Source: Sulfurovum sp. XGS-02 (lineage in GTDB: Bacteria > Campylobacterota > Campylobacteria > Campylobacterales > Sulfurovaceae). From it: a stretch of DNA of 64,000 bases. The translations under genes and the position numbers were made by a program. The notes under the pieces are model-generated. The model had not been told where the DNA came from. It saw only the letters and a program-made list of their open reading frames with translations, and searched no databases. Shown in pieces: positions 46,848-54,532 of the stretch (position 1 is its first letter; every line of letters begins with the position of its first letter). The stretch spans positions 1,612,001 through 1,676,000 of the forward strand of contig NZ_CP093312.1 of NCBI RefSeq assembly GCF_023213175.1, read 5' to 3'.

Positions 46848-47330
46848 ATGAAAAATATAAAAGAACTCACAGAAAAAATCATTCAAAAATTGACGAAAGA
46901 GGGACAAACGATCTCTTTTGCAGAAAGTTGTACGGGTGGTCGTATCGTTGCAGCCTTTACTTCCATATCAGGTGCCTCTGAGGTACTGCATGGCTCTTGC
47001 ATCACCTACTCGAACGATATCAAACATCTCTGGCTGGGTGTAAGCAAAGAGGTACTTGAAAACTTCGGTGCAGTCAGCGAACAGTGTGTATCACAGATGT
47101 TGGACGGTATACAAAAGATGGCAAGTTCTGACTATGCCATAGCTGTTTCCGGTATAGCAGGTCCTACCGGCGGTACAGAGTTCAAACCTGTGGGAACCGT
47201 ATATATAGGGTTGAAAACACCTTTTTCTAAAGAGGTTTTTCATTGCAATTTCAAAGGTTCAAGAGATGAAGTTCAGGAACAATCTACCCTCTTTGCTATC
47301 GAGAAATTGGCTGAAGTATTGGAAATTTAA
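46848..47330 (+). CDS. CinA C-terminal-like nicotinamide-nucleotide amidohydrolase
   Basis: Stand-alone amidase domain of 160 residues of the PncC/CinA-C family, which deamidates nicotinamide mononucleotide in NAD salvage. Family motifs are ISFAESCTGGRIVAAFTSISGAS, VAVSGIAGPTGGTEFKPVGTVYIG and the late FKGSRDEVQEQS. It lacks the N-terminal CinA domain. The ATG has no ribosome-binding site and lies at the expected transcription start of the TACAAT promoter at 46836-46841, so the mRNA may be leaderless. Confidence 0.93.
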   Translation: MKNIKELTEKIIQKLTKEGQTISFAESCTGGRIVAAFTSISGASEVLHGSCITYSNDIKHLWLGVSKEVLENFGAVSEQCVSQMLDGIQKMASSDYAIAVSGIAGPTGGTEFKPVGTVYIGLKTPFSKEVFHCNFKGSRDEVQEQSTLFAIEKLAEVLEI

Positions 47331-47350
47331 AAACATTTCCCATAATTCTC

Positions 47351-47379
47351 TTGACAATCAAAGGTTTCTGAGCTATAAT
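47351..47379 (+). promoter_or_regulatory. Consensus sigma-70 promoter of the tRNA array
   Basis: TTGACA at 47351-47356 and TATAAT at 47374-47379 with a 17-base spacer, both perfect. The following bases CCGTCC form a GC-rich discriminator typical of stable-RNA promoters under stringent control. It lies 40 bases before the first tRNA. Confidence 0.85.
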
Positions 47380-47418
47380 TCCGTCCACTTATTCAAAAAA
47401 TGAGTGCAAAAAACGTGT

Positions 47419-47494
47419 GACCTTTTAGCTCAGTTGGTAGAGCAACTCCCTTTTAAGGAGTGGGCCCATGGTTCGAATCCATGAAGGGTCACCA
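47419..47494 (+). tRNA. tRNA-Lys(TTT), copy 1
   Basis: Complete cloverleaf of 76 bases with encoded CCA. Acceptor stem GACCTTT pairs with AAGGGTC. The anticodon loop CTTTTAA gives TTT. The T arm has GTTCGAAT. Identical to the copy at 47601-47676. Confidence 0.97.
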
Positions 47495-47512
47495 CTATTA
47501 TTTTTTATAGGT

Positions 47513-47589
47513 GCGGTGGTAGTTCAGTTGGTTAGAATACCTGCCTGTCACGCAGGGGGTCGCGAGTTCGAGTCTCGTCCACCGCGCCA
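47513..47589 (+). tRNA. tRNA-Asp(GTC), copy 1
   Basis: 77 bases with encoded CCA. Acceptor GCGGTGG pairs with CCACCGC; discriminator G; anticodon loop CTGTCAC gives GTC. Identical to the copy at 48035-48111. Confidence 0.97.
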
Positions 47590-47600
47590 TAATATTTTAT

Positions 47601-47676
47601 GACCTTTTAGCTCAGTTGGTAGAGCAACTCCCTTTTAAGGAGTGGGCCCATGGTTCGAATCCATGAAGGGTCACCA
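47601..47676 (+). tRNA. tRNA-Lys(TTT), copy 2
   Basis: Same 76-base sequence as the first Lys gene, including CCA. The spacer from the Asp gene is 11 bases. Confidence 0.97.
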
Positions 47677-47691
47677 CTATATATAATGTTT

Positions 47692-47767
47692 GGTCGCTTA
47701 GCTCAGTTGGTAGAGCGCTACCCTTACAAGGTAGATGTCACAAGTTCGAGTCTTGTAGCGACCACCA
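47692..47767 (+). tRNA. tRNA-Val(TAC), copy 1
   Basis: 76 bases with CCA. Acceptor GGTCGCT pairs with AGCGACC; anticodon loop CTTACAA gives TAC. Identical to the copy at 47902-47977. Confidence 0.97.
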
Positions 47768-47798
47768 TTTTTGACAATTTATGTTTATGGTTCTTGAT

Positions 47799-47874
47799 GA
47801 CCCTTTCATCTAGTGGCCAAGGATATTACGTTTTCAACGTAAAAACAGAGGTTCAAATCCTTTAGGGGTCGCCA
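47799..47874 (+). tRNA. tRNA-Glu(TTC)
   Basis: 76 bases with CCA. Acceptor GACCCTT pairs with AGGGGTC; anticodon loop TTTTCAA gives TTC. The only single-copy member of the array. Confidence 0.95.
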
Positions 47875-47901
47875 ATCTTTTCCAAATAAACATTAAAATA
47901 T

Positions 47902-47977
47902 GGTCGCTTAGCTCAGTTGGTAGAGCGCTACCCTTACAAGGTAGATGTCACAAGTTCGAGTCTTGTAGCGACCACCA
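47902..47977 (+). tRNA. tRNA-Val(TAC), copy 2
   Basis: Same 76-base sequence as the first Val gene, including CCA. Spacer of 27 bases from the Glu gene. Confidence 0.97.
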
Positions 47978-48034
47978 TGTACATTTAAGTAAATTAATGT
48001 ACAATTCTTTTCAACCATATATATGGTCTTAGGT

Positions 48035-48111
48035 GCGGTGGTAGTTCAGTTGGTTAGAATACCTGCCTGTCACGCAGGGGGTCGCGAGTTCGAGTCTCGT
48101 CCACCGCGCCA
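48035..48111 (+). tRNA. tRNA-Asp(GTC), copy 2
   Basis: Same 77-base sequence as the first Asp gene. Last tRNA of the array; an AT-rich spacer without a clear terminator follows. Confidence 0.97.
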
Positions 48112-48220
48112 TTTTCTCAAAAAAATCACTTCAATTTTTATCTCTTCATTCAAAAAATAAAAAAATATTCATTTACAATATTTACGTGTTTAAAAATTCA
48201 AAAACAAATGGAAATTTGTG

Positions 48221-48316
48221 ATGGACGACAGTTCTTTGCATTCTCTTTTTTTGGGTTCGTTTTATTCTTTTGTTGCATCAACAAAGAAAAAAAGGAATAA
48301 AAAGAAACTTGAATAG
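48221..48316 (+). other. Possible 31-codon ORF overlapping an inverted repeat
   Basis: ATG 48221 to TAG 48316 encodes a short Ser/Phe-rich peptide with a Lys-rich tail. It overlaps nested inverted repeats: TTTGTTG-CAT-CAACAAA at 48269-48285, flanked by TTTATTC (48261-48267) and GAATAAA (48295-48301). No ribosome-binding site is evident. It may be a structured non-coding element or dispersed repeat rather than a gene. Confidence 0.2.
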
Positions 48317-48345
48317 TAAAGAAAGTATGTTATAGAATTGAAGCA

Positions 48346-48374
48346 TTCGTTACTATGGAGAACATAGTAACGAA
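48346..48374. terminator. Perfect 12-bp hairpin downstream of hisD
   Basis: TTCGTTACTATG and CATAGTAACGAA flank a five-base loop, starting 12 bases past the hisD stop. No U-tract follows on the minus strand (the T-run precedes the stem), so termination would rely on the hairpin alone. Confidence 0.45.
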
Positions 48375-48385
48375 AAAAAAGTAGA

Positions 48386-49678
48386 TTAATCCCTCAGTCT
48401 AATACGCACAGACTCCTCATGCGCCGTCAAACCTTCCGTATTTGCGATCATGGCACACGCACCACCGATCTCCTGCATCCCCTCTTTACTCATAGAGATA
48501 ATAGAAGATTTCTTCAAAAAGTGTTCTACACTTAAAGGTGAATAGAATTTTGCTGTCCCGCCTGTAGGCAGTGTGTGGTTTGGTCCCGCTACATAGTCAC
48601 CTATCGGTTCTGGTGTATTTTCACCTAGGAAGATCGCACCTGCATGTTTGATCTTGTCCAGTAAAGACATTGGATCATTCGTGATCACTTCCAAGTGCTC
48701 AGGAGCGATCTCATTCATCAGTTCGATCGCTTCATCCATATCCTGGGTCACGATAATGGCACCTCTCTCCTCTATAGACTTTCTGGCGATCTCTTCACGT
48801 GAAAGCGTGCCTAAAAATTCTTCTACCTTGTCACTGACCCTGTTTGCCAACTCTCCATCGGTTGTAATAAGGATAGAACTTGCCATCTCGTCATGTTCAG
48901 CCTGTGAAAGAAGGTCAATGGCAATGTAGTCTTCTCTTGCACTCTCATCTGCCAGGATCCCTATCTCGGACGGACCTGCGATCATATCTATGTTCACTTC
49001 ACCGTAAACCAGTTTTTTTGCTGTAGCTACGAAGATATTTCCAGGACCGGTAATGACATCCACTTTAGGAATCGTCTCTGTTCCATATGCCATCGCACCG
49101 ATCGCAGAAGCACCACCCACTTTAAAGACTTTTGTCACTTTACAAAGGTGACAAGCCGCCAGTAGGAGTTCATTGATCTCATCATCCGGTGTAGGTGTAC
49201 ATACCACTATCTCATCCACACCTGCAACTTGTGCAGGTATCACATTCATTAACAGTGAACTTGGATAGGCTGCTTTCCCACCGGGAATGTAAAGCCCAGC
49301 TCTATCTACGGCAGTGACTTTTTGTCCCAGGATCGTTCCATTGGCTTCTTTGTCCATCCATGTCTTTGGCATCAGTTTTTGGTGATAACTTTCTATACGG
49401 TCATACGCAAGGTGGAGAGCATCACGAAGGTCAGGATCTATAGCTTCATAGGCTTTTTTCATCTCTTCTGTGGACACCAAAAGTGCCTCATCATTTGCAG
49501 GTTCCCATCTGTCAAACTTCGCTATCTGACTTTTAACTGCACTGTTCCCTTGGGTTTGTATCTCTTTTAAAAGTCCCGATACAATGCTTGTCACACCCTC
49601 TATATCCATTTTACCACGCTGGAGCAATTCATCAAAATTTGCATCAAATGTATCATCACTACTGTAAAATATTTTCAC
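48386..49678 (-). CDS. hisD: Histidinol dehydrogenase
   Basis: Zinc enzyme that oxidises histidinol to histidine in two NAD-dependent steps. The 430-residue protein has the family signature around IDMIAGPSEIGILADESA. VSAEHLE-like IAPEHLEV and AGAIFLGENTPEPIGDYVAGPNHTLPT are also present. No other his genes are adjacent. Its start overlaps the upstream PLP gene by four bases. Confidence 0.97.
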   Translation of the reverse strand: MKIFYSSDDTFDANFDELLQRGKMDIEGVTSIVSGLLKEIQTQGNSAVKSQIAKFDRWEPANDEALLVSTEEMKKAYEAIDPDLRDALHLAYDRIESYHQKLMPKTWMDKEANGTILGQKVTAVDRAGLYIPGGKAAYPSSLLMNVIPAQVAGVDEIVVCTPTPDDEINELLLAACHLCKVTKVFKVGGASAIGAMAYGTETIPKVDVITGPGNIFVATAKKLVYGEVNIDMIAGPSEIGILADESAREDYIAIDLLSQAEHDEMASSILITTDGELANRVSDKVEEFLGTLSREEIARKSIEERGAIIVTQDMDEAIELMNEIAPEHLEVITNDPMSLLDKIKHAGAIFLGENTPEPIGDYVAGPNHTLPTGGTAKFYSPLSVEHFLKKSSIISMSKEGMQEIGGACAMIANTEGLTAHEESVRIRLRD

Positions 49679-50559
49679 AATATATCCTTATCTATATCTT
49701 TATATTTTCGTTCATATCTCGGGAGCATACTCTCATTGCCTAACACACCACCTTGATGGATGTAGAGTGTCGGTATAGAAAAGACCTCAGGATGGGCAAG
49801 TAAAACCCTCCATCCGAGGGGATCATAGAGGAGATCAAACTCAACTCCCGTCTGTTGATGTAATTTTAGCCAAATTTTATAGTTTTCTTTATAAAGTTTG
49901 GCAAAATGGTGTTTTTTATCCAAACTCAAGGTCACAGGATGTACATTCTCATCCTTTTCTAACGATAAAAACTGTTCTTTGAGATAGTTCTCATCTCCTA
50001 CACATGCTGTCGTATATACCCTGTTTGAAGGAAGATATTTTTGTAAAAAAAGTGCCGTTGTACCGGTCCCGGAAGGTAGAAATATATTTAACTGTGTTAT
50101 ATCATTCTCTTCTTTCCATGCTACAATTTCTTCAGCCAAGGCTCTTATACCAAACTCTGCTTCTTGTTGCCTTCCACCCTCTTCTATAAAAAGAACACTC
50201 TTAGGATAACTTGAAGAAATGCTCTCTTTTTGAATGATCTTCATGCCGTTATCCAGTGCAGCCTTGTAATTACCATGGGGATGTGCTTTCAGATAGTCAG
50301 CGATGTGGTCTACTGCATACTCAAACTCCCATCCTTTCATCTTTGCCAAGACAGAGAGTGAATACATCGCATTAGACTGTGCAGAGCCATAAGAGACAAG
50401 CTTCCTGACATCAGGAAAATCGTGTTGAAGAAAATAGTAAAATTTTCGTGCTTTGTTACCTGAGAAATCAGAATCTATCAAATCATCCCGTTTCAGATAA
50501 AAATGATGTTCGTCAAAAGTGATGGATTGGATCGGAGAGGGGAAATGTAACGTTTTCAT
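49675..50559 (-). CDS. PLP-dependent ACC deaminase / D-cysteine desulfhydrase-like protein
   Basis: Fold-type II PLP enzyme, 294 residues. FYLKRDDLIDSDFSGNKARKFYYF contains the PLP lysine in GNKARK, and the phosphate loop is PSGTGTTALF. Family members act on 1-aminocyclopropane-1-carboxylate or D-cysteine; this sequence is short and divergent, so the substrate is open. A 10-bp hairpin ends six bases before the ATG and leaves no accessible ribosome-binding site. The gene is coupled to hisD. Confidence 0.82.
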   Translation of the reverse strand: MKTLHFPSPIQSITFDEHHFYLKRDDLIDSDFSGNKARKFYYFLQHDFPDVRKLVSYGSAQSNAMYSLSVLAKMKGWEFEYAVDHIADYLKAHPHGNYKAALDNGMKIIQKESISSSYPKSVLFIEEGGRQQEAEFGIRALAEEIVAWKEENDITQLNIFLPSGTGTTALFLQKYLPSNRVYTTACVGDENYLKEQFLSLEKDENVHPVTLSLDKKHHFAKLYKENYKIWLKLHQQTGVEFDLLYDPLGWRVLLAHPEVFSIPTLYIHQGGVLGNESMLPRYERKYKDIDKDIL

Positions 50560-50565
50560 TTGTAG

Positions 50566-50588
50566 ATTCTCGGGTTCTACCCGAGAAT
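50566..50588 (-). terminator. Perfect 10-bp hairpin between fba and the PLP gene
   Basis: ATTCTCGGGT and ACCCGAGAAT flank a three-base loop. It lies 14 bases after the fba stop and six before the next ATG. It may act as a terminator or attenuator for fba; no U-tract follows. Confidence 0.55.
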
Positions 50589-50601
50589 AAGAAACAATAT
50601 G

Positions 50602-51675
50602 TTAGTTTCTATTTAAACAGTTAAGGTCATCAAATGCCCTCTCGAGTCTTGCAACCGTTGACTCTTCTGCAGCACGTAACCATTTTCTTGGATCATAATA
50701 CTTTTTGTTCGGTTTGTCCTCGCCCTCAGGGTTACCGATCTGCCCCTGCAAGTAGTCATGATACTTGGCAACATAGGTACGTACACCATCCCAGAATGAC
50801 CACTGTGTATCGGTATCTATGTTCATTTTGATCACACCGTAACTGATCGCTTCTCTGATGTCAGAGAGTTCAGAACCTGAACCACCGTGGAAAACAAAAT
50901 TCACAGGTTTTTTGGCTGTATTGTACTTCTCTTCGATATAGGATTGAGAGTTATCAAGTATCTTCGGTGTAAGGGTCACATTCCCAGGTTTATACACCCC
51001 GTGTACATTTCCAAAAGAAGCAGCAATAGTGAACTTGTCAGAGATCTTTGAAAGTTCTTCATACGCATACGCTACCTCTTCAGGCTGAGTATAGAGCAGT
51101 GCATTATCGATATGTGTATTATCAACCCCGTCTTCTTCTCCGCCTGTGACACCGAGTTCTATCTCAAGTGTCATGCCCATCTTAGACATACGCTCCAAAT
51201 AGACCTTACATGTAGCGATATTCTCTTCTATAGGTTCTTCAGAGAGGTCTATCATATGAGAAGAGAAAAGAGGAACCCCGTGTACCTTGTAATGTGCTTC
51301 ACTTGCATCCAGCAGTGCATCGATCCAAGGCAGAAGTTTTCTTGCTGCATGGTCTGTATGAAGTACAACAGGTATACCATAGGCTTTTGCCACCGTATGT
51401 ACGTGCTGTGCACCTGAGATACACCCTAATATCGCTGCCTCGTCTGAAGGCAGTCCTTTACCTGCATAGTATGCACCACCGCCATTTGAAAACTGGACCA
51501 TGATAGGAGAGTTCACTTTCTTTGCAGCTTCGAGTACAGCATTCACAGAAGAGGTACTTACCACGTTCACAGCAGGTAAAGCAAACCCGTCCTCTTTTGC
51601 AATTTTAAATAACTTTTGAAGGTCATCCCCCGTCACTACACCTGCCGGTACTACATCTAGAACTTTTGTAGACAT
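50602..51675 (-). CDS. fba: Class II fructose-bisphosphate aldolase
   Basis: Zinc-dependent aldolase of glycolysis and gluconeogenesis, 357 residues. Zinc and catalytic motifs are PVVLHTDHAARK (His-x-Asp-His), ELGVTGGEEDGVDN, and VFHGGSGS. Length marks it as class IIA, like E. coli FbaA. Monocistronic-looking; its downstream hairpin separates it from the PLP gene. Confidence 0.96.
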   Translation of the reverse strand: MSTKVLDVVPAGVVTGDDLQKLFKIAKEDGFALPAVNVVSTSSVNAVLEAAKKVNSPIMVQFSNGGGAYYAGKGLPSDEAAILGCISGAQHVHTVAKAYGIPVVLHTDHAARKLLPWIDALLDASEAHYKVHGVPLFSSHMIDLSEEPIEENIATCKVYLERMSKMGMTLEIELGVTGGEEDGVDNTHIDNALLYTQPEEVAYAYEELSKISDKFTIAASFGNVHGVYKPGNVTLTPKILDNSQSYIEEKYNTAKKPVNFVFHGGSGSELSDIREAISYGVIKMNIDTDTQWSFWDGVRTYVAKYHDYLQGQIGNPEGEDKPNKKYYDPRKWLRAAEESTVARLERAFDDLNCLNRN

Positions 51676-51697
51676 TTACAATTTCCTTTTTATGCAA

Positions 51698-52183
51698 TTA
51701 TTTTATTTTAATGTTTGCATTTTTCATCAACTGACCCACAACTTTTTCCTGTGCAAGTTGCATCTTAATATTATTTTTCACTACATCAAATGCCGGTATA
51801 GTTTGTGTGCTTTTTGCTTCTTTGGCTGCTTTTTTCATCTTGTCATATGCATCTTGTGCTTCTTTATCCGTCACTTCAGTGGATAACATTTTTTTCTGCA
51901 TCCAGTAACCTGCGAGTGCAGCTTCTTTTTCTTTATCCGTTAAAGATTTGTTTGATTCTGCCACTAACAATTTATCTAAAGCCATTCTTTCAATCAGTTG
52001 TTTTTTACCGTCAGCTGGAAGTTTTTCCCACGTCATCTTGCCTTTTGTCAGTGTATTAAGCACACTGTTTGCTTCTTCAACTGTGATTGTCGTACCATTC
52101 ACTGTACCTGCAGCCGTTGCAGCTACTGCATGATGTGTTGTGAATGCCAACGCGAGACCTAATATAACAAGAGTTTTTTTCAT
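51698..52183 (-). CDS. SurA-N-like periplasmic protein without a parvulin domain, paralogue 1
   Basis: Exported protein of 161 residues, signal peptide ending near AVAATA. The mature part is all-helical and matches the N- and C-terminal chaperone helices of SurA/PEB4: AAGTVNGTTITVEEANSVL at the start and IPAFDVVKNNIKMQLAQEKVVGQL at the end. The peptidyl-prolyl isomerase domain is missing. It lies in a tandem of three relatives, next to a larger paralogue and a full-length PEB4-like protein. A chaperone role is inferred. Confidence 0.8.
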   Translation of the reverse strand: MKKTLVILGLALAFTTHHAVAATAAGTVNGTTITVEEANSVLNTLTKGKMTWEKLPADGKKQLIERMALDKLLVAESNKSLTDKEKEAALAGYWMQKKMLSTEVTDKEAQDAYDKMKKAAKEAKSTQTIPAFDVVKNNIKMQLAQEKVVGQLMKNANIKIK

Positions 52184-52261
52184 TCTCTATTTCCTTTTGT
52201 ATTTGTATAATGTTGTGTGTATTCTACCTAATATTTACCAATTACTCATTAATAAACGTGC

Positions 52262-52867
52262 TTACAATACTTCTATCTTTGCATCTTTTACAAGTTTATC
52301 GACCAGGGTCTTCTCAATGATCTGGATTTTCAGTTTATCCTTGATCGTTTCAAATGATGGGATATTTTGGGTAGCATTGTTCTCTTCGGCTTGCTGTTTC
52401 AACTGATTATATACGGTCAACGCCTCTTCATCCGTGACGTTGATCTTACGTCCTTCTTTTTGCATCCATGCACGTGTATAGACTGACTGTTTCTCTTTTT
52501 CAGTCAACTCTTTTTGTGCAGCATCCAGTACTATGATAGGAAGTACCAGCTCTTGAATAAGACGTGGACGTTGCTCTGGCGGCAAGTGATCAAAATTAGT
52601 CACTTTCCCCTGTGTACGCTGTTCAAGATAACTGTCCGCCTCTTTTTTGATGATCTTATGTCCATTGACCGTAGCGATCACTGCTTTAGAAGATCTTGTT
52701 TTTGGCTGTTTAGGTTTTGCATCTAGGTTGATACTACCCAGGTCCACCACTCCTGATGTCTCTTTTGTGTTTAACATATCTGTTAAACTGTTTTTTAAAT
52801 CATCTGCAGATATTGAAGTTATCATTAAGACAGACGATACCCCCAACATCATAAAAATTTTTGTCAT
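52262..52867 (-). CDS. SurA-N-like periplasmic protein without a parvulin domain, paralogue 2
   Basis: Exported 201-residue protein with the same fold as its downstream neighbour. After a signal peptide (about 1-21) a linker of some 40 residues precedes VIATVNGHKIIKKEADSYLEQR. It ends IPSFETIKDKLKIQIIEKTLVDKLVKDAKIEVL, closely parallel to the 161-residue paralogue. No parvulin domain. A 78-base gap separates it from paralogue 1 and 31 bases from the PEB4-like gene, so all three are probably cotranscribed. Confidence 0.8.
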   Translation of the reverse strand: MTKIFMMLGVSSVLMITSISADDLKNSLTDMLNTKETSGVVDLGSINLDAKPKQPKTRSSKAVIATVNGHKIIKKEADSYLEQRTQGKVTNFDHLPPEQRPRLIQELVLPIIVLDAAQKELTEKEKQSVYTRAWMQKEGRKINVTDEEALTVYNQLKQQAEENNATQNIPSFETIKDKLKIQIIEKTLVDKLVKDAKIEVL

Positions 52868-52898
52868 ACTCTTTTCCCTATTTTAATGGCTAAAATTA

Positions 52899-53744
52899 CT
52901 ATTTGGTTGTATTTGCTTCTTCTGTCATATCAACAATAGTAGCTTTACTTTTAAGTTCTTTTGCGACCTCTTTAATTTTAACAGTAAACTGCTGTTGCTT
53001 TAGTAAAGCAATGATATTATCTTTCACTTTCTCATAAGGCGCCGGTTTTGCTTCCGTTTTTGTTTCAAGGTAGATCACGTGGTAACCAAACTTTGTTTTC
53101 ACAGGCTTTGTCGTTATTTTACCATTCTCAAGTGCCCACACTGCTTCTGAAAACTCTGGAACCATCTGTCCTTTACTGAATGTACCAAGATCCCCACCAT
53201 TTGGTCCGGAAGGTCCTGTAGATTTAGATTTAGCCAATTCGATGAACTTGGTTTTGAGCGCCTCGCCTTTCAGTGGCTTTAGCGTATCAATGATATCTTG
53301 TGCATCTTTTTCATTTTCAAGTAAAATGTGTCTTGCACGCATAGAAGCTTTTTCCATGAACTTTTCACTGTTTTTATCATAAAATGCTTTTGCTTCACTC
53401 TCACTTACAATAGCATTATCCAACTGTTCTTTCATCCACATGTTTACTAAAAGTTCATCTTTGATCTTTTCCATGTTTCTTTTAAATTCAGGTTTTTTGT
53501 CTATACCCTCTTGTGCTGCAAGCTCTGTAAAAAGGACTTTTTCTACCAGTCTATCTGTAACCATTTTTTTCTCAGCAGGTGGAAGTTCCATGAAGTTTGC
53601 CTGAGGTGCAGAGGCAGATACAAATGCTTGTGCATCCTGCTTCGTGATATTTTTGCCATTGACTGTTATAAGTATGTCTGACGCCACTACTGATGTTGCC
53701 ATGACAGCCACAGCAAGAAGTGAAGTTTTTGCGAGTTTTAACAT
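52899..53744 (-). CDS. Periplasmic peptidyl-prolyl isomerase, PEB4/SurA-like
   Basis: Full-length member of the tandem, 281 residues. A signal peptide ends near VVASD. An N-terminal helical chaperone domain starts ILITVNGKNITKQDAQAF. The parvulin domain spans about 135-235 (RARHILLENEKDAQDI, GGDLGTFSKGQMVPEF, TKFGYHVIYLE). C-terminal helices resemble the paralogues. Homologous to Campylobacter PEB4 (Cj0596) and Helicobacter HP0175, which assist outer-membrane protein folding. Confidence 0.92.
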   Translation of the reverse strand: MLKLAKTSLLAVAVMATSVVASDILITVNGKNITKQDAQAFVSASAPQANFMELPPAEKKMVTDRLVEKVLFTELAAQEGIDKKPEFKRNMEKIKDELLVNMWMKEQLDNAIVSESEAKAFYDKNSEKFMEKASMRARHILLENEKDAQDIIDTLKPLKGEALKTKFIELAKSKSTGPSGPNGGDLGTFSKGQMVPEFSEAVWALENGKITTKPVKTKFGYHVIYLETKTEAKPAPYEKVKDNIIALLKQQQFTVKIKEVAKELKSKATIVDMTEEANTTK

Positions 53745-53768
53745 TTCGAATTATCCTTAATTACTTAA

Positions 53769-53802
53769 ATTTACCCAAGAAGTATATACCTCTTGGGTAA
53801 AT
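53769..53802. promoter_or_regulatory. Perfect 12-bp inverted repeat between the PEB4-like gene and nth
   Basis: ATTTACCCAAGA and TCTTGGGTAAAT flank ten bases that contain TATACT on the minus strand, a possible -10 box for the PEB4-like gene. It lies between divergent genes, where a terminator is not needed, so an operator or leader structure is more likely. Confidence 0.5.
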
Positions 53803-53859
53803 CATTTATTAATGTGCTACTATTCTAATTACTATTTTATTAGAAGAAGGCAAAGAAGT

Positions 53860-54510
53860 ATGGCAAAAGTCAAAAAAGCAACCAAAAAAGAGATAGAAGA
53901 GATAAAAAGTATCTTTCTTGAACACTATCCTGATTCTGTCACAGAATTAGAGTATCGTAATCTCTATGAACTGCTCATTGCGGTCATGCTTTCTGCGCAG
54001 TGTACAGATAAACGTGTGAATATCATTACCCCTGCTCTTTTTAAAGCCTATCCGGACCCGGTATCTCTTGCCAATGCTGATCTGGATGAAGTCAAATCCT
54101 ACATCAATACCTGTTCATTTTTCAACAACAAAGCCAAAAACCTCATCAAAATGGCACAGAGTGTGGTAGAGAACTATGGGAATGAAGTCCCGCTGGAGCG
54201 TGATGAACTGGTCAAACTTGCAGGCGTAGGCCAAAAAACAGCCAATGTTGTCATGATAGAGTATACCGGAGCCAATCTCATGGCTGTAGATACCCATGTA
54301 TACAGGGTCGCACACCGTTTAGGACTCTCGGATGCCAAAACCGCTGTCAAATGTGAAGAGGAGTTAAGCAAGAAGTTCAAAACAGACCTACACCTGCTCC
54401 ATCAGGCGATGGTGCTCTTTGGACGCTACAGATGTAAAGCGGTCAAACCCGAATGTGAAGGGTGCTTTATGGAGGCCCATTGTAAAACAAAACAAACCTT
54501 TAAAGTATAG
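53860..54510 (+). CDS. nth: Endonuclease III
   Basis: Base-excision repair glycosylase/AP lyase for oxidised pyrimidines, 216 residues. The helix-hairpin-helix GVGQKTANVV contains the catalytic Lys, the catalytic Asp is in VDTHVYRVAHR, and the Fe-S cluster motif is C-x6-C-x2-C-x5-C at the C-terminus (CKAVKPECEGC onward). I start at ATG 53860, preceded by AGAAGG/AAAGAAG; an in-frame upstream extension lacks a ribosome-binding site. Confidence 0.95.
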   Translation: MAKVKKATKKEIEEIKSIFLEHYPDSVTELEYRNLYELLIAVMLSAQCTDKRVNIITPALFKAYPDPVSLANADLDEVKSYINTCSFFNNKAKNLIKMAQSVVENYGNEVPLERDELVKLAGVGQKTANVVMIEYTGANLMAVDTHVYRVAHRLGLSDAKTAVKCEEELSKKFKTDLHLLHQAMVLFGRYRCKAVKPECEGCFMEAHCKTKQTFKV

Positions 54511-54532
54511 GTTATCTTAAGACTTGTTCAAT

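Noticed and set aside
47650-47865. 71-residue open frame running through the tRNA array
   Set aside because: It reads across two complete tRNA genes and has no coding support.
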